Part shown: positions 55,625 to 63,741 of the stretch, one piece after another
How the letters are laid out: every line of letters begins with the position of its first letter
Position numbering within the stretch: the stretch's first letter is position 1
NCBI GenBank assembly: GCA_027310305.1
Contig: DAIDBD010000077.1
Span: 26,263-90,262 of the forward strand
Source of the DNA: Herminiimonas sp.
GTDB taxonomy: Bacteria > Pseudomonadota > Gammaproteobacteria > Burkholderiales > Burkholderiaceae_D
Length of the DNA: 64,000 bases
Direction of reading: 5' to 3'
Program-made: the position numbers and the translations under genes
Notes under the pieces: generated by a model
Seen by the model: the letters and a program-made list of their open reading frames with translations, nothing else
The model's database searches: none
Told to the model about the DNA's origin: nothing

Positions 55625-55888
55625 TCAGTCCTTCGGCGCGGAAGCCGGCGTAGCCAGCGGCGCGGGCGTGTACGGTGTGCCGCTGCCCATGAAGCGCCGC
55701 CGCGTGGCCTCGGACGCCATGTTGCACAGCGCATCGCCGGTCTTGGCGGGGTCGGCCTTGCATTGCGCGCGTACCTCTTTCAGATGCTCGGGATTCGCGG
55801 CCAGCGATTCGACCGATTCGGTGGGTGCCGGCTTGTTGCAGGCGGCGAGCAGCACGGCGCAGGCGGAAACGGTGAACAGAGTTCTCAT
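55625..55888 (-). CDS. TrbK/EexN-type entry-exclusion lipoprotein
   Basis: 87-residue lipoprotein with signal peptide and lipobox LLAAC (Cys about 17). The mature part contains two further Cys in VRAQCKADPAKTGDALCNMA and a conserved RRRFMGSGTPYTP stretch. Position between trbJ and trbL is that of trbK, whose product blocks entry of related elements into the same cell. The GTPYTP sequence also occurs at the end of the neighbouring TrbJ (GHGTPYTS), a typical shared feature of this pair. Confidence 0.85.
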   Translation of the reverse strand: MRTLFTVSACAVLLAACNKPAPTESVESLAANPEHLKEVRAQCKADPAKTGDALCNMASEATRRRFMGSGTPYTPAPLATPASAPKD

Positions 55889-55897
55889 GGTTAGTCC

Positions 55898-56626
55898 TCA
55901 GTGGTTGTAGTAGTTGACGGTGGTTGACGTGTAGGGCGTGCCGTGGCCCTGGAAGCGCCGACTCACCTCGCGGGCGCGTTCCTGCACCGCGACCTGCCGC
56001 GCCTGTTCCAGCGCGGCGGCGCGGTCCTGCGTGATCTGGAGCTGCTGTGCCTGGATCGCTTGCCGGGATTGCAGCGCCAGCAACTGGTTCGTCGCCTGCA
56101 TGGCCTGAAGCGCACCGACGGCCGACTGGCTACGGTTCACGAGGTCAGCCAGGGTCTGTTCGTCAGAGACGAAGCTCTGGACCGCTTGCGACTGCACCGC
56201 GGTCGCGGTGCGCAGCGCCTCCAGCGAATTGCGCCAGCGCGCGCGGGCGTCGATCGCCATCTGGTTGCCCGACGTGGCGGCGGTGTAGGTATCGGGATAA
56301 AGCCGCGCGAACTCCGTTTCCATCTGCGACAGGTTGAAGGCCATACCTTTCGCCTGTTGCAGGAGCTCGTTCGTCGCGGCCGATGTTGAGCGCAATTCAT
56401 TGAGCGCGCTGAAGTCCAGCCCCGTGAGATTTTTCGCCTGGTTCGTCAGCATCTGCGCTTCGTTCTGAAGCTGCCGGATCTGGTTGTTGATCTGTTCCAG
56501 CGCGCGGGCGGCCGTCATGATGTTCTGCGCGAGATTGCTCGGATCGATCACGACCCACTGCGCTTGCGCGCCGGGCGTGGCGCTCACCATAATGGCGGTG
56601 GCGATGGCGAACAGGAACTTTTTCAT
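55898..56626 (-). CDS. trbJ: P-type conjugative transfer protein TrbJ (VirB5-like)
   Basis: 242-residue secreted protein with a signal peptide (about 1-22, ending GAQA/QW). The mature part is largely helical: VVIDPSNLAQNIMTAARALEQ, LTGLDFSALNEL, and Gln/Ala-rich coils (AMQATNQLLALQSRQAIQAQ). The C-terminus is RRFQGHGTPYTSTTVNYY. VirB5-like proteins sit at the pilus tip. The start overlaps the trbE stop by four bases. Confidence 0.93.
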   Translation of the reverse strand: MKKFLFAIATAIMVSATPGAQAQWVVIDPSNLAQNIMTAARALEQINNQIRQLQNEAQMLTNQAKNLTGLDFSALNELRSTSAATNELLQQAKGMAFNLSQMETEFARLYPDTYTAATSGNQMAIDARARWRNSLEALRTATAVQSQAVQSFVSDEQTLADLVNRSQSAVGALQAMQATNQLLALQSRQAIQAQQLQITQDRAAALEQARQVAVQERAREVSRRFQGHGTPYTSTTVNYYNH

Positions 56627-59073
56627 GGCTGATGCTCCTGATCGGTGAAGGCGAACGACGGGTAGGAGGGGATCAGGTCGGCGGCCCAGCCGAGGCCGCG
56701 ATGGCGCAGCCAGGCGGCTGCAAAATCCGCCGGCGGCACCGACGCGGCAACCGCGTCGATGTCACGCTGGTCCTCGGGCCGGGCCGCAGCGGCGAACGCC
56801 AGCGCCACCGGCCCGAGCCCCAGGTCGAAGACCCGGTTGCCGAGCCGCGACTGGTAGTAGTAGTCGCGCTTGGGCTGCGCGGTCGCCACGATCTCGATCT
56901 GCCGCGCGTTGAGGCCGAAGCCCTCGTAGATCGAGCGAATCTGCGGCTCGGTAGCCTGTGGATTGGGCAAGAAAATACGGTTCACGCAGCTCTCGATCAT
57001 GGCTGGCGCAATACTGGAATCTTTGATGTCCGCCAGCGATTGCGTCGCGAAGATCACCGATACGTTCTTTTTGCGCAGTGTCTTCAGCCACTGACGAATG
57101 CGCGCGGCGAACACCGGGTCATCGAGGAACAGCCATGCCTCATCAAGGATCAACAGTGTTGGGGCGCCATCAAGGCGTTCCTCGAAGCGCGCGAACAGGT
57201 AGCGCAGCACGGCCAGCGCAGCCGCCTTGCTGTGCATCAGCTCTTCCATCTCGAAGCACTGCACGTCGGCCTGCACTTTGGAACCAGCGAGTCGGTCATG
57301 GTCGGCATCGAGCAGCTTGCCGTATGCACCACCCAGCACATAGGGTTGCAGTGCCTGCCGCAGCGCGTTCGATTGCAACAGCACAGACAAACCGGTCATG
57401 GTGCGCTGATCAAGCGGCGCGCTGGCGAGACTGTTCAGCGCCGACCACACAGCGTCCTTCACGTCTGGCCCAACGGCCACGCCTTCGTGAATCAAGCGTC
57501 CTTCGACCCACTCGGTCGCCCAGGCGCGGTAGCCGTCCTGGTCGATGCGCGCCAGCGGCTGGAACGCGATCGCGCCGTCCGCGCCCAGGTCGTAATGCTC
57601 GCCGCCGAGTCCGAGCACGGTGGCGCGGATCGAGCGTCCCATGTCGAACGCGAAAATGCGCGAGCCGGCATAGCGGCGGAATTGCAATGCCAGCGTCGCG
57701 AGCAGCACGGACTTGCCCATGCCGATGGGGCCGACCACCAGCGTGTTGCCCACGTCGCCGATGTGCGTGACCAGTCGGAACGGCGTCGCGCCATCGGTAC
57801 GGGTCACGATCAGCGGCGGACCGTCGAGATGCGCGTTGCGTTCTTGCCCGGCCCACACGGCCGACACCGGCATCATGTGGGCCAGATTCAAGGTCGAGAC
57901 GATCGGCTGGCGCACGTTGGCGTAGGCATGCCCCGGAATCGACGACAGCCAGGCATCGACCGCGTTCAGGGTCTCGGGGATCGTCACGAAGCCGCGGCCC
58001 TGGATCGTCCGCTCCACGGCGCGCAACTTCTCGTCGACGGCCGTCGCATCGGCATCGAGCACCGTCACGGTGGCGGTGACGTAGCCGAACGACACCTGGT
58101 CGCTGCCCAGCTCCTGCAGCGCCGCGTCGGCATCCACCGCCTTGTTCGAGGCATCGGAATCGACCAGCGGACTTTCGTGCTGAAAGATGGTTTCGCGCAG
58201 CAGCGCCACGATGTTCTTGCGCTTGGCGAACCACTGGCGGCGCAGCCGACCCAACTCACGCTCGGATTCAGCTTTGTCCAGGCACAGGAAGCGTGTGCTC
58301 CAGCGGTAGGCAAAGCCCAGGCGGTTGAGGTCGTCGAGCAAGCCAGGCCAGGTCGAGGTCGGGAAACCACGCACCGACACCACGCGCAGGTGTTGGCTCC
58401 CGAGCATCGGTGCAAGGCCGCCCGTCAGCGGTTCGTCGGCCAGCAGCGCATCAAGGTGCATCGGCACCTCGGGCACGGTCACCAAATGACGGCGCGTGGA
58501 CACGCAGGCATGCAGGTAGCTCAGGGTCTGACCATCGTCGAGCCAGGCGATCTCCGGCATCACCCCTTCGAGTAAACCGAAGAAGCGTTCGGTCTCCGAC
58601 ACGAAGCCTTCCAGCCGTTCGCGCCAATCCACGCCTGCAACCTTGGTGTTCTCGTACAGCAGCTTGGCGGCGCGGGCCGTCGATTCCTCGGGCGGCAGGT
58701 ACAGCAGCGTCAGGTGGTAGCTGCTCTCGAAGTGGCTGTCGGCTTCCTCGAACGCGGCGCGCCGTTCTTCATCGACCAGCCAGGACAGCGGTTCGGGGAA
58801 AACCGACTCCGGGTAGTCCGCCGCTTCGCGCCGCTCGGCCTCGACGAACAGCGCCCAGCCGGAACCGAACCGGCGCAGCGCATTGTTCAAGCGCGCGGAG
58901 GTGGCGATCAGTTCGCCCTGCGTCGCGCTGTCGAGGTCCGGCCCGCGAAACCGCGCCATGCGCTGGAATGAGCCATCTTTGTTGAGGACGACACCCGGCG
59001 CGACCAGCCCGGCCCAGGGCAACCAGTCTGCCAGCAGCGCGGGGCGTTTGCGGTATTCGGCAAGATACATCAT
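56623..59073 (-). CDS. trbE: Conjugal transfer ATPase TrbE (VirB4-like)
   Basis: 816-residue ATPase energising pilus and secretion assembly. The N-terminal CagE/TrbE domain (about 1-420, YRKRPALLADWLPWAGLVAP start) precedes the motor domain with Walker A GPIGMGKSVLL (about 452) and Walker B LLILDEAWLFLDDPVF, plus FATQSLADI. The ATG at 59073 has GGAGA upstream; the frame is open for 40 more codons into trbD but is not conserved there. Confidence 0.96.
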   Translation of the reverse strand: MMYLAEYRKRPALLADWLPWAGLVAPGVVLNKDGSFQRMARFRGPDLDSATQGELIATSARLNNALRRFGSGWALFVEAERREAADYPESVFPEPLSWLVDEERRAAFEEADSHFESSYHLTLLYLPPEESTARAAKLLYENTKVAGVDWRERLEGFVSETERFFGLLEGVMPEIAWLDDGQTLSYLHACVSTRRHLVTVPEVPMHLDALLADEPLTGGLAPMLGSQHLRVVSVRGFPTSTWPGLLDDLNRLGFAYRWSTRFLCLDKAESERELGRLRRQWFAKRKNIVALLRETIFQHESPLVDSDASNKAVDADAALQELGSDQVSFGYVTATVTVLDADATAVDEKLRAVERTIQGRGFVTIPETLNAVDAWLSSIPGHAYANVRQPIVSTLNLAHMMPVSAVWAGQERNAHLDGPPLIVTRTDGATPFRLVTHIGDVGNTLVVGPIGMGKSVLLATLALQFRRYAGSRIFAFDMGRSIRATVLGLGGEHYDLGADGAIAFQPLARIDQDGYRAWATEWVEGRLIHEGVAVGPDVKDAVWSALNSLASAPLDQRTMTGLSVLLQSNALRQALQPYVLGGAYGKLLDADHDRLAGSKVQADVQCFEMEELMHSKAAALAVLRYLFARFEERLDGAPTLLILDEAWLFLDDPVFAARIRQWLKTLRKKNVSVIFATQSLADIKDSSIAPAMIESCVNRIFLPNPQATEPQIRSIYEGFGLNARQIEIVATAQPKRDYYYQSRLGNRVFDLGLGPVALAFAAAARPEDQRDIDAVAASVPPADFAAAWLRHRGLGWAADLIPSYPSFAFTDQEHQP

Positions 59074-59092
59074 GGCGTTTTCTCCGTGGGCC

Positions 59093-59365
59093 TCAAACGT
59101 CCAACAGCGGGCGGTGCTTGATATGCCGCGCGAACACCGCCATGAATTGCGCATCGACGCGCGCGCCCCACACGGCCAGCGAGTGCCCGACAATCCACAG
59201 CGTCATGCCGGGCAGCCAAAGCTGCAGCCCGAGACCGACCGCGGCGGCCAGCGTGCCATTGGCGATCGCCACCGTGCGCGGCGCGCCGCCCAGCAAAATG
59301 GGTTCAGTCAGCGAGCGGTGCAGCGGCACTTCAAAGCCCGGTGTGTCGGCAGGCAGCGCGTTCAT
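59093..59365 (-). CDS. trbD: Conjugal transfer protein TrbD (VirB3-like)
   Basis: 90-residue inner-membrane protein with start MNALPADTPGFEVPLHRSLTE, a hydrophobic hairpin (about 33-68) and the C-terminal motif WGARVDAQFMAVFARHI. VirB3-like proteins partner VirB4 ATPases, and trbE follows 19 bases later. The start overlaps the trbC stop by four bases. Confidence 0.92.
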   Translation of the reverse strand: MNALPADTPGFEVPLHRSLTEPILLGGAPRTVAIANGTLAAAVGLGLQLWLPGMTLWIVGHSLAVWGARVDAQFMAVFARHIKHRPLLDV

Positions 59366-59721
59366 GCGATCACCGCGCCGCCGGTGAAGCTGAAGAAAGT
59401 CAGGAAGAACGAGGACGCGGCGAACGCGATCGACAGGCCGAAGACGATCTGCACCAGCTTGCGAAAGCCGCCGCTGGTATCGCCGAACGCCAGCGCCAGG
59501 CCGGTGGCAATGATGATGATCACCGCGATGATGCGGGCCACCGGTCCCTGGATCGACTCCAGCACCGACTGCAGCGGCGCCTCCCACGGCATGTTTGAAC
59601 CGGCCGCATGCGCCGGCAGCGCCATGCACAGCAGCAGCGCCGCGATGACGATGATCTGCATGCCGGCCTGAAGCCGGGCGTTGCGCGGAAGCGGAATTAC
59701 GGAAATGCGCGAAGGCGTCAT
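59362..59721 (-). CDS. trbC: Conjugal transfer pilin TrbC (VirB2-like)
   Basis: 119-residue pilin precursor. A long signal peptide (about 1-40, cleavage near ALPAHA/AG) is followed by two hydrophobic helices (about 62-80 and 90-112), giving a mature pilin of about 79 residues. TrbC-type pilins are often cyclised. ATGA overlaps join it to trbB and trbD. Confidence 0.92.
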   Translation of the reverse strand: MTPSRISVIPLPRNARLQAGMQIIVIAALLLCMALPAHAAGSNMPWEAPLQSVLESIQGPVARIIAVIIIIATGLALAFGDTSGGFRKLVQIVFGLSIAFAASSFFLTFFSFTGGAVIA

Positions 59722-60734
59722 GACGATTCTCCTGGTGTTGATGAAAGGGGCGGGAAGGAAGGCATCAGCTCGGTGCTGAGCTGGTAGCCGTGGCTGTCGA
59801 AGCCGGTGACGCGCGCGATTTCCTGCACGCGGCGCGCATGGCCGCGACCGGCGATATAGACGATGATGTTCACGGCCTCCGCGATCAGGGGGCGTGGCGC
59901 AGTCACCGCGACTTCGAGAATCAGTTGCTCCAGCCGCAGCAATGCGCCTGCGGCGGAACCGGCATGGATGGTGGCGATGCCGCCCGGATGGCCGGTGCCC
60001 CAGGACTTGAGCAGGTCGAGCGCTTCGGCGCCGCGCACCTCGCCCACGACGATGCGGTCCGGCCGCAGCCGCAGGGTCGAGCGCACCAGTTCGGCCATCG
60101 TCACGACACCGGCACGGGTGCGCAGCGGCACATGGTCGCGTGCCGTGCATTGCAGTTCCACCGTGTCTTCGAGCACGATCACGCGGTCGTCGGTGGCGGC
60201 GATCTCGTCGAGCAGCGCATTGGCCAGCGTGGTCTTGCCGGTGCTGGTGCCCCCGGCGATCAGGATGTTCTGGCGCTCGCGCACGGCGGCCCGCAGGAAG
60301 GCCGCCTGGGCAGCGGTCAGGATGCCGTCGGCCACGTAGGCGTCGAGCCGGATCAGGCTGACCGCGCGTTTGCGCAGCGCGAAGATCGGCGCCGGCGCCA
60401 CGGGCGGCAGCGCGCCCTCGAAACGCTCGCCCGTTTCAGGCAGTTCGGCCGACAGCAGCGGCTTGCCCGCATGCACTTCTGCACGCACATGGGCGGCGAT
60501 CAGTCGGATGATGCGTTCGCCGTCGGCCGGCGTCAGGCTGACACCGAGCGGTGCGCGCCCGGTGCTCAACCGATCTACCCACAGCGAACCGTCGGGGTTC
60601 AGCATGACTTCCACCACGTCGGGGTCGTTCAGGGCCTTGGCAATGTCCGGCCCCATTGCCGTGCGCAGCATGCGCACGCGGCGCTCCAGTGCCAGCGAGG
60701 CCGACAAACCCTGATCGCGCGGCGCGCTGCTCAT
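59718..60734 (-). CDS. trbB: P-type conjugative transfer ATPase TrbB (VirB11-like)
   Basis: 338-residue hexameric traffic ATPase at the cytoplasmic base of the channel. The N-terminal domain is followed by Walker A GGTSTGKT (161-168), the Asp box VIVLEDTVELQ, and Walker B/His-box sequence RPDRIVVGEVRGAEALDLL and HPGGIATIHAG. It overlaps the CopG-like gene upstream by four bases. Confidence 0.96.
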   Translation of the reverse strand: MSSAPRDQGLSASLALERRVRMLRTAMGPDIAKALNDPDVVEVMLNPDGSLWVDRLSTGRAPLGVSLTPADGERIIRLIAAHVRAEVHAGKPLLSAELPETGERFEGALPPVAPAPIFALRKRAVSLIRLDAYVADGILTAAQAAFLRAAVRERQNILIAGGTSTGKTTLANALLDEIAATDDRVIVLEDTVELQCTARDHVPLRTRAGVVTMAELVRSTLRLRPDRIVVGEVRGAEALDLLKSWGTGHPGGIATIHAGSAAGALLRLEQLILEVAVTAPRPLIAEAVNIIVYIAGRGHARRVQEIARVTGFDSHGYQLSTELMPSFPPLSSTPGESS

Positions 60735-61228
60735 GACGGCGCTCCCTCTGCCTCGCCGGCCGGTGCCGCGGCGCGACCATTTTCCTGCTGGCCGAAAAAC
60801 TGGCCGGGGTCGGGCGAAATTTCCTCGACCACGTCCTTGACCAGGCTGCGTCCGCGCAGCAAGTGCCGACCGAGCTGTTCGACAAACTGCTCGAAGCGTG
60901 CGCGGCCCTGCGCGCGCGCCGCTTCCTGATGCGCTTCCGGCAACGGGATGCTGAGGGTCAGGAAGTAGCGCACGTAGAGCGCTAGCGTCTCGATCAGGAT
61001 GTTCTGATCCCGCTCCAGCTTTTCGAGCTGGCGCGACAGACGATCCAAGCGCTTGGCGATCGCAGCTTCGCGCTTATCGCCGGAATCAGGCGAGAGAAAC
61101 GACGCCAGCGCGGCGGCAATGATCGAGGACTTGGACAAGCCTTTCATGGCCGCCAGCTCGTCGAGGCGCTTGGCATGCTCGTGTTCGATGAAGAGGTTCA
61201 GGCGCTTACGTGAATAACCTTGGCTCAT
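60731..61228 (-). CDS. CopG-family (ribbon-helix-helix) protein of the tra/trb operon
   Basis: 165-residue protein with an N-terminal RHH DNA-binding motif (about 7-45, RLNLFIEHEHAKRLDELAAM then KGLSKSSIIAAALASFL). A coiled-coil (RLDRLSRQLEKLERDQNILIE in part) and a C-terminal acidic/Gly tail follow. It sits between traG and trbB in Tn4371-type elements, overlapping both by four bases. It may regulate the operon or act at the transfer origin; this is inference. Confidence 0.88.
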   Translation of the reverse strand: MSQGYSRKRLNLFIEHEHAKRLDELAAMKGLSKSSIIAAALASFLSPDSGDKREAAIAKRLDRLSRQLEKLERDQNILIETLALYVRYFLTLSIPLPEAHQEAARAQGRARFEQFVEQLGRHLLRGRSLVKDVVEEISPDPGQFFGQQENGRAAAPAGEAEGAPS

Positions 61229-63210
61229 AGCGATATTCCGTCGTCAGGGTCAAGGGCGGCCAGCCGCGCCGTGCGCAGCAGGCGTGGATCGAGTTGGGCG
61301 GGCAAGGGCAAGTCGTCGTCATCGAGTAGACCGAGGTCATGCGTCGCATGTTCGTGCTCCGGCGTGAACACACCTTCGGCCAGTTCCGGCTGCTGCTGGT
61401 GGCCGCCGTCGTCGATGGATTCCCGGTGTGCGGCGAGGACCAAGCCTGGAATCGCCGCAGCGGGTATCGCCAGTCCGGCCCAATCGTCGGGCCGCATCCG
61501 TGGCGCATCGGCGTAATGCCCAAGCCGCAATTGCGGCGGCGCCTGCATACGCGACTTGAAGTTCGCGTCCAGGTAGTAGCGAATCTTTTGCGCCTTGATC
61601 GGCGGGTGACCGGACACCATCACCACCTCGTCGTCGGGCGGAAGTTGCATGACCTCGCCCGGCGTGAGCAGCGGTCGCGCGGTTTCCTGCCGCGACACCA
61701 TCAAGTGCCCGAGCCACGGGGCCAGCCGGTGGCCCGCGTAATTGCGCTGCGCGCGCAACTCGGTCGCGGTGCCCAATGCTTCGGAAATCCGCTTGGCGGT
61801 GCGTTCGTCGTTGGTCGCGAACGCGATCCGCACATGGCAGTTGTCGAGGATCGAGTGGTTCTGCCCGTATGCCTTGTCGATCTGATTCAAGGATTGGGCA
61901 ATCAGGAAGGCGCGCAGTCCATAGCCCGCCATGAAGGCCAGCGCGGACTCGAAGAAGTCGAGTCGTCCCAGCGCCGGAAACTCGTCGAGCATCAGCAGCA
62001 GCTTGTGGCGGCGCGCGATGCCGTCCGAACCGTCGAGCGATTCGGTCAGACGTCGCCCGATCTGGTTGAGGATCAGGCGGATCAGCGGCTTGGTGCGGCT
62101 GATGTCCGAGGGCGGCACCACCAAGTACAGCGACACCGGATGATCGGCATCGATCAGGTCGGCGATGCGCCAGTCGCAGCGCGAGGTGACTTCGGCTACG
62201 GTGGGGTCGCGGTACAGGCCGAGGAAACTCATCGCGGTGGACAGCACGCCGGACCGCTCGTTGTCGCTCTTGTTGAGCACCTCGCGCGCCGCCGAGGCGA
62301 CAACCGGGTGCGGTGTTTCGCCCAGGTGCAGCGTCGTCATCATCCGGTGCAGCGTCACCTCGAACGGGCAGGCCGGATCGGACAGAAAATTCGCGACGCC
62401 GCGCAGCGTTTTGTCGTGACCGGCGTAGAGCACGTGCAGGATCGCGCCGACCAAGAGCGCGTGCGACGTTTTCTCCCAATGGTTGCGGCGCTCCAGCGCG
62501 CCTTCGGGATCGACCAGGATGTCGGCGATGTTCTGCACATCGCGTACTTCGTGCATGCCGCGCCGCACTTCGAGCAGCGGGTTGTACGCAGCCGAGTGCG
62601 CGTCGGTCGGGTTGAACAGCAGGCAATGCGAGAAGCGTGAGCGCCAGCCTGCGGTCAAGGTCCAGTTCTCGCCCTTGATGTCGTGGATCACCGCGGAGCC
62701 GGGCCACGACAGCAGCGTCGGCACCACCAGGCCGACGCCCTTGCCGGATCGCGTGGGTGCGAACGCCATGACATGCTCGGGACCTTCGTGGCGCAGGTAG
62801 TCACGGTCTTTGCGGCCCAGGAAGACGCCGGCAGGGCCGGTCAGCCCGGAGCGACGAATTTCAGCTGGCAGCGCCCAGCGCGCCGAACCGTAGGTCGTGA
62901 CTAGCTTGGACTGCCGTGCGCGCCACACCGACATAGCGATGGCCACCATTGCACCGGCGAAGCCGCTGCACGCTGCGATGGCGCCTCCCCGCAGGAAGAT
63001 GTCGGGCGCATAGGCATCGAAGAAGTACCACCACTCGAACAGCCGCCACGGGTGATAGATGGGTGTGCCGAACAGGTCGAACCACTGCGCACCGAGGCGC
63101 ATCTGAAAGCCCAATGCAGCCGCCGTCCACTGTGTGGCGCACCACAGCCCCAGTAACACGGTGGCGAAGACCATCATGATCTGGCCAGTCAGTACGCCGG
63201 TCGGCACCAT
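61225..63210 (-). CDS. traG: Type IV coupling protein TraG (VirD4-like)
   Basis: 661-residue inner-membrane DNA pump that brings the relaxase-DNA complex to the secretion channel. Two or three N-terminal membrane helices (about 10-30, 75-95) precede the motor domain with Walker A APTRSGKGVG (151-160), YNPLLEVRRG and Walker B LLLMLDEFPALGRLDFFESA. The start chosen (MVPTGVLTGQIMM at 63210) has GGGGGA upstream; a TTG at 63225 is possible. It is the first gene of the operon ending at the DUF2274 gene. No relaxase gene is next to it. Confidence 0.95.
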   Translation of the reverse strand: MVPTGVLTGQIMMVFATVLLGLWCATQWTAAALGFQMRLGAQWFDLFGTPIYHPWRLFEWWYFFDAYAPDIFLRGGAIAACSGFAGAMVAIAMSVWRARQSKLVTTYGSARWALPAEIRRSGLTGPAGVFLGRKDRDYLRHEGPEHVMAFAPTRSGKGVGLVVPTLLSWPGSAVIHDIKGENWTLTAGWRSRFSHCLLFNPTDAHSAAYNPLLEVRRGMHEVRDVQNIADILVDPEGALERRNHWEKTSHALLVGAILHVLYAGHDKTLRGVANFLSDPACPFEVTLHRMMTTLHLGETPHPVVASAAREVLNKSDNERSGVLSTAMSFLGLYRDPTVAEVTSRCDWRIADLIDADHPVSLYLVVPPSDISRTKPLIRLILNQIGRRLTESLDGSDGIARRHKLLLMLDEFPALGRLDFFESALAFMAGYGLRAFLIAQSLNQIDKAYGQNHSILDNCHVRIAFATNDERTAKRISEALGTATELRAQRNYAGHRLAPWLGHLMVSRQETARPLLTPGEVMQLPPDDEVVMVSGHPPIKAQKIRYYLDANFKSRMQAPPQLRLGHYADAPRMRPDDWAGLAIPAAAIPGLVLAAHRESIDDGGHQQQPELAEGVFTPEHEHATHDLGLLDDDDLPLPAQLDPRLLRTARLAALDPDDGISL

Positions 63211-63349
63211 GCCGCATTCCCCCAATATGGATTGCTCGGTTCCGTCGATTCCGATCTGCCGTCGGTGCGATGCCCGCGAATCCGGATCGGCCTATCGTTA
63301 CGGTTCGAAGCGGCGCCGATCCGGCACCGTTTTAAACATCACAAGTTTG
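63211..63349. promoter_or_regulatory. Region upstream of traG with a 10-base inverted repeat
   Basis: CCGGATCGGC (63282-63291) and GCCGATCCGG (63315-63324) are perfect inverted copies 23 bases apart. They lie 70-115 bases before the traG start and may be regulator half-sites for the tra/trb operon. No clear promoter hexamers were assigned. Confidence 0.4.
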
Positions 63350-63397
63350 GGGGCGCCGCGCGCATGAGAAAACCCGCTCCGGCGAAGGTCGGCTAAG
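63350..63397. repeat. Possible Tn3-family terminal inverted repeat
   Basis: A stretch beginning GGGGCGCC and ending GGTCGGCTAAG, the GGGG...TAAG form typical of Tn3-family ends. It lies about 50 bases beyond the stop of a transposase-like remnant, where such an end is expected. The partner end is not in the window, so this is unconfirmed. Confidence 0.35.
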
Positions 63398-63446
63398 AGG
63401 GAAGTACAACGATAATTATTTTCGTCACTGGCACGAATCGCGAGGC

Positions 63447-63680
63447 CTATCGCGTGGTATTTCCACAGTGGCTATTTCTACCCGCCCCCTCGAATCCCGG
63501 CTCGGCATAGCGCGCCACCAGCGCATTGATGCCGACCTGCGGCGCCTCAGCCGCGAATCCGAACCCGCCGATCAGGTTCACATGGCGCCATGCCACCGGC
63601 GACACACCGCGTATCGCCGCAATCGCCTCTTCGTCCTCCGCCGCATGCTTTTGTTCATACAAAGACTGCCACCTACACCA
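63447..63680 (-). pseudogene. C-terminal remnant of a Tn3-family transposase
   Basis: About 77 codons without a normal start: the frame is closed by TAG at 63681-63683 on the minus strand and begins WCRWQSLYEQKHAAEDEEA. The core AIRGVSPVAWRHVNLIG matches the very C-terminal part of TnpA proteins of the Tn3 family as I remember them. The full enzyme is near 1000 residues, so more than 90 percent is missing. The fragment lies between a possible terminal repeat and the arsR promoter, indicating that the transposon was deleted or replaced here. Confidence 0.5.
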
Positions 63681-63705
63681 CTAAATCGGCGTTCGCCCGG
63701 GCCAC

Positions 63706-63733
63706 TTGACGTGTTCAATTATTCCATTATAAT
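63706..63733 (+). promoter_or_regulatory. Strong sigma70 promoter of arsR
   Basis: TTGACG (63706-63711), 16-base spacer, consensus TATAAT (63728-63733). Transcription would begin about seven bases later, at or next to the arsR ATG (63740), giving a leaderless or nearly leaderless message. Confidence 0.8.
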
Positions 63734-63741
63734 GGAATAAT
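63718..63741. promoter_or_regulatory. 24-bp perfect palindrome, candidate ArsR operator
   Basis: ATTATTCCATTA followed by its exact reverse complement TAATGGAATAAT. It covers the -10 box and the first two bases of the arsR start codon, so a bound repressor would block polymerase. The size and symmetry suit a dimeric ArsR/SmtB-type repressor. Confidence 0.75.

Noticed and set aside
56632..58575. 647-codon plus-strand frame opposite trbE
   Set aside because: Antisense shadow of an intact VirB4-like ATPase gene; the translation is Arg/Gln/His-rich with no domain.
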